In this document: positions 4,980 to 11,006 of the stretch, one piece after another
Numbering within the stretch: the stretch's first letter is position 1
How the letters are laid out: each line of letters opens with the position of its first letter
Program-made: the position numbers and the translations under genes
The notes under the pieces: generated by a model
What the model saw: the letters and a program-made list of their open reading frames with translations, nothing else
Databases searched by the model: none
Told to the model about the DNA's origin: nothing
Assembly (NCBI GenBank): GCA_003455565.1
Contig: DMQW01000363.1
Location: 1-14,283, forward strand
Length of the DNA: 14,283 nucleotides
Direction: 5' to 3'
DNA from: Limisphaerales bacterium
GTDB taxonomy: Bacteria; Verrucomicrobiota; Verrucomicrobiia; Limisphaerales; UBA11358

Positions 4980-5590
4980 ACTGGTTTAAAAAAATATTCG
5001 GGCCAAAACCGTTAAGCCAATCAGAACGTGATTTTTATGATGCCTGTGCTGCTTTCACAACTGGAAAAGAAATATGGAATGATGCGGTTTCATCAAAAGG
5101 TTCTCGGGAATCCTCATTAAACAAAATAAAGGAAGCTCTTAAGTTTTTTGATGAAGCAATAACAAAAGGACTTGTCGAACCAACAGTGTTTTCGCATGGA
5201 TTTAATGAGTCAGAAGTGTTTTCACTTCGAGGCAGTTGTTTAAATGATTTGGGATTTTTTTGCGAGGCGCTTGAAGATTATAATAAAGCAATAGAAAAAA
5301 AGCCCCGAAAAAGCATAGCTAGTAACTATCACATGCGCAGTATAATTAAAGATTCACTTTTCGATTTTGAAGGAAGTTTAGCTGATTTAAAAGAAGCCCT
5401 TCGCCTTTCAAAATTGGACAATGAAGACAATGCACATTGGAAAAAATTTGCAAAATCAACTGGATTTTCTTCCCAAACTGCTTTTTATGAAATGCTACTG
5501 CCTTCGGAAGTAGAGCTTTCTGTAAAAAAAGCCCGTCCTGATAAAATTATTGAAGAAGAATTAAGAAAAATAAAAAGAAGAGAATTGTAA
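4976..5590 (+). CDS. TPR-repeat protein
   Basis: This is a 204-residue protein with a short amphipathic, basic N-terminus ('MNWFKKIFGPK') that may associate with the membrane, followed by helices. At least two tetratricopeptide-like repeats are visible at about 80-112 ('SLRGSCLNDLGFFCEALEDY' then 'NKAIEKKP') and 115-148 ('HMRSIIKDSLFDFEGSLADL'). A diverged repeat may lie at 48-66 ('IKEALKFFDEAITKG'). TPRs bind other proteins. The C-terminus is Lys/Glu-rich. It is the most AT-rich gene here (about 37-42% GC in lines counted by eye). It is coupled by ATGA to the tail-anchored gene. It ends 1 bp from the stop of the convergent aminotransferase, with no terminator between them. Confidence 0.75.
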   Translation: MNWFKKIFGPKPLSQSERDFYDACAAFTTGKEIWNDAVSSKGSRESSLNKIKEALKFFDEAITKGLVEPTVFSHGFNESEVFSLRGSCLNDLGFFCEALEDYNKAIEKKPRKSIASNYHMRSIIKDSLFDFEGSLADLKEALRLSKLDNEDNAHWKKFAKSTGFSSQTAFYEMLLPSEVELSVKKARPDKIIEEELRKIKRREL

Positions 5591-5591
5591 A

Positions 5592-6905
5592 CTAGGCGGG
5601 TTGCAAAAATTTCCTCAACACCTTGCCCAGCCGCGCGATTCCTTTGCGGATGTTTTCCTCGCTCGCGCTGCCGAAGCTGATGCGCATTTCGTTGTCCGGC
5701 TTTGCACGCGCCGGATCGTCGGCGTAGCACAGTTCGCCGGGAACGTAGAGCACGTCGTTCTTCAGCGCGGTCTGGAACACTTTTGATTTCACGCCGGCGG
5801 AAATTCCCTTCGGCAGGCGCGCCCAGAAATAAAGTCCGCCGCCGGATGCCCAGATCTCCACGTTCGCCGGAAAATGTTCCGCGAGCGCCTGCTTCATTAC
5901 GCGCGCCTTGCGGGCGTAATTTTTTTGCACCTTCGCGACGTGCCGGTCGTAGAGTCCGGTCGCCAGCGCGCGGGCGAGGAGTTGTTGCAGCAGGTTCGCC
6001 GTGCCGAAATCGTGGTTGCCCTTGATGCGCTGGACGGTCGTGAACAGCGGTTCGGGCAAAATACCGAAGCCGAGGCGCGCGCCGGGCGCGAACGGCTTGC
6101 TGTAAGTGCCGGTGTAAATAACGCGTTCCGCCGCGCCAGGCAGCGTGAGCGCGGTCGGTGGAATGGTAGGGATGCGCTGCTCCTGGCTGACCGGCAGGTC
6201 AGCCCTACCAGGAAAAGACAGTTCGCGATACGCGGCGTCTTCGAGCAGATAAATCGGATGTCCGGCGGCGCGCTCGAATTTTTTCAGGAGCGCGAGCGCG
6301 GCGGATTTTTTCGCGAGGCTGGTGGTCGCGCCGGTCGGGTTTTGAAAATAGGTGATGAGGTAAAGCGCCTTCACGCGACGGAGTTCGCCGGTTTTTTTCA
6401 GTTGCGTTAAAACTTTTTCGAGGTGAACCAGATCAAGGCCGTCACGTTCGAGCTTCACGCCGCGCGCCTTGAGGCCGCGACTTTGAAGGATGCTCAAGAA
6501 AACAAAATAGGTCGGGTTTTCGACGAGGATGATGTCGCCTTCGTCGCAGAGCGCCTCGAGCGTCATGTAAAGCAACTGCTGCGAGCCGCCGGTGATGATG
6601 ACGCGGTCGGGCGAATGGGCGCGGTCGTGGCCGCCGTCGAGTTTTTGCAGATGCTTCGCGGTAAGCTGGCGCAGATTATTTTCGCCGGCGGTGAAGCCGT
6701 ATTGCAGCGCGGGCTGGCCGGTCTTGGGTGAACGCAAAATGTCATTGAGGAGCTTGCGCGAAATCTCGACGGGCAAAGTTGAGTTGTCCGTGAAGCCGGC
6801 GGCGAGCGAAATTAGCTTGGGCCGCGCGAGCGCGGTTTTCATCAGCCACGAGATGGCGGGCGGCGCAGTGCGGCGACCCAGGGCGGACAGGGCGTTTTGT
6901 TTCAT
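5592..6905 (-). CDS. PLP-dependent aminotransferase, class I/II (2-aminoadipate/LysN-like)
   Basis: This 437-residue fold-type I aminotransferase resembles the 2-aminoadipate/valine-pyruvate and MocR-related group without the DNA-binding domain. It has 'ISLAAGFTDNSTLP' near the start, 'LQYGFTAGENNLRQL', the 'GGSQQLLYMTLEALCDEGD' cofactor region, 'ENPTYFVF', 'FQNPTGATTS', 'LEDAAYRELSF', and the Schiff-base Lys270 in 'TGTYSKPFAPGARLGF', then 'MRISFG' near the end. The ATG at 6905 is chosen because 'MKQNALSALGRR' starts the conserved part; a TTG at 6950 would add 15 unlikely residues. Residues about 232-248 are encoded by a palindromic DNA block that seems to be an in-frame insertion. The exact amino acid substrate cannot be read from sequence. 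Confidence 0.88.
   Translation of the reverse strand: MKQNALSALGRRTAPPAISWLMKTALARPKLISLAAGFTDNSTLPVEISRKLLNDILRSPKTGQPALQYGFTAGENNLRQLTAKHLQKLDGGHDRAHSPDRVIITGGSQQLLYMTLEALCDEGDIILVENPTYFVFLSILQSRGLKARGVKLERDGLDLVHLEKVLTQLKKTGELRRVKALYLITYFQNPTGATTSLAKKSAALALLKKFERAAGHPIYLLEDAAYRELSFPGRADLPVSQEQRIPTIPPTALTLPGAAERVIYTGTYSKPFAPGARLGFGILPEPLFTTVQRIKGNHDFGTANLLQQLLARALATGLYDRHVAKVQKNYARKARVMKQALAEHFPANVEIWASGGGLYFWARLPKGISAGVKSKVFQTALKNDVLYVPGELCYADDPARAKPDNEMRISFGSASEENIRKGIARLGKVLRKFLQPA
6164..6210 (-). repeat. Palindromic element inside the aminotransferase gene
   Basis: TGGTAGGG at 6164-6171 pairs with CCCTACCA at 6203-6210, and inside it GGCTGACC (6185-6192) pairs perfectly with GGTCAGCC (6197-6204) around a 4-nt loop. 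The two stems overlap by two bases, so they are alternatives or a branched fold. The block codes for roughly 'RADLPVSQEQRIPTIPP', a Pro-rich linker just before the Schiff-base region. Confidence 0.65.
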
Positions 6906-6970
6906 GTGAAAAGGACGGGGACGGTAGCAAAAATTGTGAGCTGCGGGCAAGCTGTGGTTTGGTCTTCGGT

Positions 6971-7033
6971 CGTAATCGTAAGCTTGCTCTTAATCTTAAT
7001 CGTTCGGCAAAATAGATTAAGATTACGATTATG
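6971..7033. repeat. AT-rich inverted repeat (TAATC-type units)
   Basis: TAATCTTAATC at 6991-7001 pairs perfectly with 7015-7025 around a 13-nt loop. An outer pair, 6971-6981 with 7023-7033 (10 of 11), competes with it. Both arms are built of short units such as GTAATC, TTAATC and GATTAAG. It lies in the 142-bp gap between two minus-strand genes and may act as a terminator of the membrane protein gene or be a dispersed intergenic repeat. Confidence 0.6.
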
Positions 7034-7047
7034 ATTAAGAATTAAAA

Positions 7048-7731
7048 TCACTGCCGCGAGCCGAAGACGGCGTCGAGGATGACTTCCTTGGTTTTCCAGA
7101 TGAGCGCCATCGTCATCGCGAGCGGGAGCAGGATGAAAAAGATGAGCAGCAGATTGCTCGCGCGGTTCAGCCAGATGAGCAGCCGCCCGACGGGCAGCGA
7201 CGGATGCGGCAGTTGGATGAGCGCGACAAAGGCGATGGCGAAGAACAGCAGCGCGACGAGCAGCCAGCGGTTGAGCGCGGTGAACTGGCGGGTTTCGCTG
7301 CGCAAGGTTTCGTCGGGCAGCATCGCGCCGAGACGTTTGAGAACCAGATTTAAGTTGAATAAAAACAGCACGGCGGAAAGTTCGAGCACGGCGACGGCGG
7401 CGCTGAAGAAAATTTGTTCGGGCATTTTGTTGTGCCAGTAGATGAACGGGCAAAGGCCAAAGATGACAAGCGCGAGCAGTTGGGCGCGGTCGAGGGCGTT
7501 GCGCCAGGGCCGTTCCTGTTTTTGGAAATCGCCCATCTGCCAGAGGCCATAGACGAGCAGGGCGTTGACGGCGAGCGCGGGCAAAAAACCAAGCGGCTTG
7601 AGCCACTCGGCGCGGGCGGTCTCGGCGGAAACAAGCAGCGCGGCGGGCAGGCCCCAGAACAAGGCGGAAAGTCCGCGCGCGAGCTTGCCGAGCGAACGGA
7701 GCAGTTGCGGATTGGTCAGCGCGTCAGGCAT
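7048..7731 (-). CDS. Six-helix membrane protein of unknown function
   Basis: This 227-residue protein has about six predicted membrane helices at roughly 20-38, 45-65, 83-100, 106-130, 153-173 and 188-212, separated by short charged loops. Basic residues (for example K46, R74, R77, K132-R133, K213-K215) help to set the topology. There is no signal peptide and no known transporter motif. It lies upstream of the aminotransferase on the same strand but is separated by the inverted repeat, so co-transcription is uncertain. I do not recognise the family. Confidence 0.75.
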   Translation of the reverse strand: MPDALTNPQLLRSLGKLARGLSALFWGLPAALLVSAETARAEWLKPLGFLPALAVNALLVYGLWQMGDFQKQERPWRNALDRAQLLALVIFGLCPFIYWHNKMPEQIFFSAAVAVLELSAVLFLFNLNLVLKRLGAMLPDETLRSETRQFTALNRWLLVALLFFAIAFVALIQLPHPSLPVGRLLIWLNRASNLLLIFFILLPLAMTMALIWKTKEVILDAVFGSRQ

Positions 7732-7820
7732 GGCGGGAAATTATGAAGGAAGAATGATGAATGATGAAACAAATTTAACGCGTGCAACCAGTTCTTGAAA
7801 ATTCTTGAAGCGGCAAAATT

Positions 7821-7904
7821 TCACCGGCGAAGTTCGCGCGGGTGGTCTTGCGCGCGGCGAAGGTCGGCCTTGGCCTTGGGCCGGATGGTGACATTCCAGT
7901 TCAC
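7821..7904 (-). pseudogene. Truncated ParE/RelE-type toxin remnant
   Basis: A GTG at 7904 overlaps the antitoxin stop (GTGA), as in many toxin-antitoxin pairs. It opens 27 codons reading 'MNWNVTIRPKAKADLRRAQD', the typical first strand and helix of ParE-family toxins ('..TIRP.A..DL..A..WY'). A stop comes after seven more residues, so the remaining two thirds of the toxin are missing. The downstream sequence to 7740 does not restore it in any frame that I could follow. The remnant ends in the same nine bases as the antitoxin (TCACCGGCG on the plus strand at 7821 and 7901), so a deletion between short repeats is possible. Confidence 0.55.
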
Positions 7905-8131
7905 CGGCGGGACGCGCGGATTTTACTGAATACTTTGCGCCACGGCTCGCCGGGGCTGGGGTCGCGTTCAAACTCCGTGAGCGCCTCGTCGAGCGCCTGG
8001 CGTTCGGCGGGCGTGGGTGCGCCGCCGTCGAGCAGGTCGGCTTCGTGAAGTTCGGCGATCCGGGCGAAAAGCTGGGAGCGGTCGTTCGCAGTCAGCCTTG
8101 GCAGTTCTTCAAGGATTTGAGATTTGCTCAT
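7901..8131 (-). CDS. Addiction-module component (ParD-like antitoxin), apparently orphaned
   Basis: This 76-residue protein begins 'MSKSQILEELPRLTANDRSQ', followed by 'LFARIAELHEADLLDG' and a C-terminal 'ERQALDEALTEFERDPSPGEPWRKVFSKI'. It matches the short 'putative addiction module component' antitoxins common in Verrucomicrobiota, Planctomycetota and Cyanobacteria. Such proteins neutralise a ParE/RelE-type toxin encoded just downstream with an overlapping start. Here only a 27-residue fragment of that toxin remains, so the antitoxin may be a relic or act against another toxin. It looks full length. Confidence 0.75.
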   Translation of the reverse strand: MSKSQILEELPRLTANDRSQLFARIAELHEADLLDGGAPTPAERQALDEALTEFERDPSPGEPWRKVFSKIRASRR

Positions 8132-8196
8132 GGCGTGAATCTAGCGCGACCGGGATTTTCCCGCAAGCGCGGCGTCAGCGGGGAGTCAGCTTCAAA

Positions 8197-8706
8197 TTAA
8201 ATTGCAACCCTCTTCCCTTCCGCTACCAACTGTTCGACTAGCTTTTCGGCCATGCCACTCCTGCCCGCCAGCGCATCGAGGCTCGACGTAACAGCGGATA
8301 ACATCGCATGTGCAAGGTCGAGTTGCTTCTGAATGTCCTTTAGCTCTTGAATCATCGCAGTTCTGCCTTCCTCACCAAAAATGGCAAAGTTGTGCGAACG
8401 GAAAAACTTGTGCATCAAATAATTTCGGCGCTCAAGTGCGGCGTCAACGGTATCGAGAATAGTTTGGTCGAAGGTGGCTGTAGTTTTAATTTGCTTGAGG
8501 AGCGTGCCAAGCGTCTTTCGATTCACGTCATTCATAACGCCCTGCAACATCTCTCGCTGTTCGTCTGTGATTTGATCTGGTTTCAGAAAATGGCAGGTGA
8601 TGAAAGCCAATGCCACATTACCAGCTTCAAATTCTAGCGCCTGCGCTTTCTCGGCTGTTATGCCGAATTCCGCGTATAATTCATAGCGATCTGCAGGGAT
8701 GTCCAT
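8197..8706 (-). CDS. Unknown all-helical protein with Rx4H (HEPN-like) motif
   Basis: This is a 169-residue protein, almost entirely helical. At 91-102 it reads 'LERRNYLMHKFF', which contains R94-N95-x3-H99. HEPN RNases share a polar Rx4-6H motif with Asn, Asp or His after the Arg, and this fits that form. The C-terminal third (115-165) is a long amphipathic helix region. I do not know the family by name. It starts 1 bp after the speA stop (base 8707 between TGA and ATG), so it is probably translated from the speA transcript. The antitoxin gene follows 65 bp downstream. RNase activity is only a suggestion from the motif. Confidence 0.65.
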   Translation of the reverse strand: MDIPADRYELYAEFGITAEKAQALEFEAGNVALAFITCHFLKPDQITDEQREMLQGVMNDVNRKTLGTLLKQIKTTATFDQTILDTVDAALERRNYLMHKFFRSHNFAIFGEEGRTAMIQELKDIQKQLDLAHAMLSAVTSSLDALAGRSGMAEKLVEQLVAEGKRVAI

Positions 8707-8707
8707 T

Positions 8708-10648
8708 TCAAAAACTCAAATAAGTATAAGCCTTCAACCCGCGTTCGTAATCATCGAGCAGGCGCATGGCTTCGGACGGTTTCATGCGGTCGGACTTGAT
8801 GGCTTCGTCCATCTGCGCCTTCATCTGGCGTTTGAGTTCGTTTTCGTCGTATTGCACGGCGGTGAGCGAATGGATGACGGTGTCGCCTTCGATGATTTCC
8901 TCGATGTAGTAACCGGCGGGTTCGTCGGGTTCGAGGAAGACGTGGACTTCGTTGACGCGGCCAAAAAGATTGTGCAGGTCGCCCATGATGTCCTGATACG
9001 CGCCCATCAGGAAAAAGCCGAGGTAATAAGGTTCCAGCTTGCCGTCACCATTGGTGTTGAGCTGGTGCAGCGGCAGCGTGTCGCGCACGTCGCGCAGGTC
9101 AATGAACTTGTTGACCTGCCCGTCGGAATCACAGGTGATGTCCACAAGCGTGGCCTCGCGCGTGGGCTGTTCGCTGAGCCGGCCAACCGGCATGATGGGA
9201 AATAATTGTCCGAGCGCCCAGTGGTCGAGCAGCGATTGAAAGACGGAGAAATTGCAGAGGTATTGATCGGCGAGCGTGTCATCGAGCTTGCGGATTTCCT
9301 CCGGAATATACGCGTGGCCTTTGAAACTCGTCACGACGGCCTGGCTGATCTCCCAATAAAGATTTTCGATCTTCGCCTTGTCCGGCAGATCCAGGAGGCC
9401 GAGCGCAAACATCTGCTGCGCGTCTTCCTTGCGTTCCTGCGCGTCGTGGCAGGCTTCGAGCTTGTTGAGCTTCGTGAGATTTTTTTTGATGTCGAGCAGT
9501 TCACGGACGAGCGGATGTTCGTTCTCACCGTATTTCAAAAAATCGCCGGGCCGGATCTTTTCAATCGCGCCGAACACCTCGACGATCAACACGCTGTGGT
9601 GCGCGACAATCGCGCGGCCGCCCTCGCTGACAATCGTGGGATGCGGAACTTTCTCCGCGTTGCACACGTCGGCGATGTAATAAACGATGTCGTTCGTGTA
9701 TTCCTGCAACGAGTAATTCGTCGAGCTGTCAAATGCGCTGCGCGAACCGTCGTAATCCACGCCCAGGCCACCGCCCACGTCCATGTATTCGATGGCGAAA
9801 CCCATCTTGTGCAGCTTCGCGTAAAACCGCGTGGCTTCCTGCACCGCTTTTTTCACCGTCAAAATGTCCGGCACCTGCGAGCCGATGTGGAAATGCAGCA
9901 GCTTCAAACAATGACCGAGATTTTCCGCCGTCAACATTTCCGTCGCCGCCAGCAGTTCCGCCGTGTTCAAACCGAACTTCGCATTTTCGCCGCCGCTCTC
10001 CGCCCACTTGCCCGCGCCCTTGCTCAACAGCCGCGCGCGGATGCCGATGTGCGGTTCCACGCCGAGCGATTTGGAAATCGAAATGATCTGTTTCAACTCC
10101 TCCAGTTTTTCGACGACCATGATGACCGTCTTGCCCAGCTTGATGCCGAGCAGCGCCATCTTGATGAACTCCGCATCCTTGTAACCGTTGCAGATAATGA
10201 GGCTGCCCAACTGGTTTTGCATGGCGAGGCCGGCGAACAATTCCGGCTTGCTGCCGACTTCCAGACCAAAATCATACGGCTTGCCCGCGTCGAGAATTTC
10301 CTCCACGACTTCGCGGAGCTGGTTCACCTTGATCGGAAATACGCCGCGATATTTTCCCTGATAACCGAATTCCATGATGGAATTTTGAAACGCCTTGTTG
10401 ATGGCCTCGACGCGGTGGCGAAGAATATCCTGGAACCGGATGAGCAGCGGAAATTTCAGCCCGCGCGATTTCGCCTCCTCGATCACATCCGTGATGTCCA
10501 CGGTTGCGCCCGCGTCTTGCAATGGTTTGGCGACGACGTGACCGGCGTCGTTGATGTCAAAATACTTCGCGCCCCAGCGCTGGATGTTGTAGAGGTTGCG
10601 CGCCGAATCAATATTCCACGGCGTCGCGGTGTCAGTCGAGTTGCTCAT
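8708..10648 (-). CDS. speA: Biosynthetic arginine decarboxylase
   Basis: SpeA converts arginine to agmatine, the first step of putrescine and spermidine synthesis, with PLP. The 646 residues match the roughly 630-660 of the family. Key positions are K107 in 'GVFPIKVNQ' (PLP Schiff base), 'HFHIGSQ' (252-258), the phosphate-binding 'DVGGGLGVDYDG' (290-301), 'IVSEGGRAIVAHH' (339-351), and 'CDSDG' (506-510), the Cys-Asp pair that contacts the substrate across the dimer. 'GAYQDIMGDLHNLFGR' near the end is characteristic of SpeA. The ATG at 10648 gives the expected 'WNIDSARNLYNIQRWG' N-terminus. No Shine-Dalgarno match beyond GAG is seen. The gene is probably followed in the same transcript by the Rx4H protein. 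Confidence 0.97.
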   Translation of the reverse strand: MSNSTDTATPWNIDSARNLYNIQRWGAKYFDINDAGHVVAKPLQDAGATVDITDVIEEAKSRGLKFPLLIRFQDILRHRVEAINKAFQNSIMEFGYQGKYRGVFPIKVNQLREVVEEILDAGKPYDFGLEVGSKPELFAGLAMQNQLGSLIICNGYKDAEFIKMALLGIKLGKTVIMVVEKLEELKQIISISKSLGVEPHIGIRARLLSKGAGKWAESGGENAKFGLNTAELLAATEMLTAENLGHCLKLLHFHIGSQVPDILTVKKAVQEATRFYAKLHKMGFAIEYMDVGGGLGVDYDGSRSAFDSSTNYSLQEYTNDIVYYIADVCNAEKVPHPTIVSEGGRAIVAHHSVLIVEVFGAIEKIRPGDFLKYGENEHPLVRELLDIKKNLTKLNKLEACHDAQERKEDAQQMFALGLLDLPDKAKIENLYWEISQAVVTSFKGHAYIPEEIRKLDDTLADQYLCNFSVFQSLLDHWALGQLFPIMPVGRLSEQPTREATLVDITCDSDGQVNKFIDLRDVRDTLPLHQLNTNGDGKLEPYYLGFFLMGAYQDIMGDLHNLFGRVNEVHVFLEPDEPAGYYIEEIIEGDTVIHSLTAVQYDENELKRQMKAQMDEAIKSDRMKPSEAMRLLDDYERGLKAYTYLSF

Positions 10649-11006
10649 CTCAATGGTTCAAACTAGCGCATTATGAAAAGCCGGGCGCAGAAAGCAATAA
10701 GCACGTTGAAAAAAATACCGGACCAGCCGGGCGGCTGAACGTCGTTTTGATCAAGGTCGTCACTGATTTTCGGCGGGCGGCACGGCGACGGCGCGGGGAA
10801 TTAGCCCGCAGCCCAGGAAAATCACCGCACCGGCCGCGAACAACCGCTTGAACGGGAAACGCATTAACAAAACAAACCTGATCATAAAATCAAATGGACG
10901 GCACAACCACTTTAACACAACTGCAACGATGTTGCCCGGATGAAGCGATGGCCTTGATGAAACTGCGTATTTTTTCATCGGAAGAAAATCGGCGCATTCC
11001 GGCAGT
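10649..11006. other. Intergenic region between arabinofuranosidase and speA
   Basis: These 358 bases contain no clear gene apart from the doubtful small secreted ORF listed separately. I see no strong terminator after the arabinofuranosidase and no consensus promoter for speA that I can place confidently. Confidence 0.5.
10760..10864 (-). CDS. Possible small signal-peptide-like ORF
   Basis: From the ATG at 10864 the frame encodes 34 residues beginning 'MRFPFKRLFAAGAVIFLGCG' and ending 'VPPAENQ'. This is a basic start, a hydrophobic core and a possible cleavage or lipobox-like 'FLGC'. The frame extends upstream to 10978 with no signal-like character. It may be a tiny secreted peptide or the remnant signal peptide of a lost gene. 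Support is weak. Confidence 0.25.
   Translation of the reverse strand: MRFPFKRLFAAGAVIFLGCGLIPRAVAVPPAENQ

Noticed and set aside
6902..7606. A 234-codon minus-strand open frame overlapping the membrane protein
   Set aside because: It is a frame-shifted copy of the six-helix protein's DNA, very Arg/Ala/His-rich, and passes through the AT-rich inverted repeat.
7741..7971. A 76-codon minus-strand open frame covering the toxin stub
   Set aside because: It is out of frame with the ParE-like residues and has no protein-like pattern; the GTGA-started stub fits toxin-antitoxin organisation.
9206..10666. A 486-codon open frame on the plus strand antisense to speA
   Set aside because: It lies fully within the unmistakable speA gene. 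The translation is rich in Arg, His, Val and Asp with no family pattern, which is typical of the antisense shadow of a GC-rich gene.
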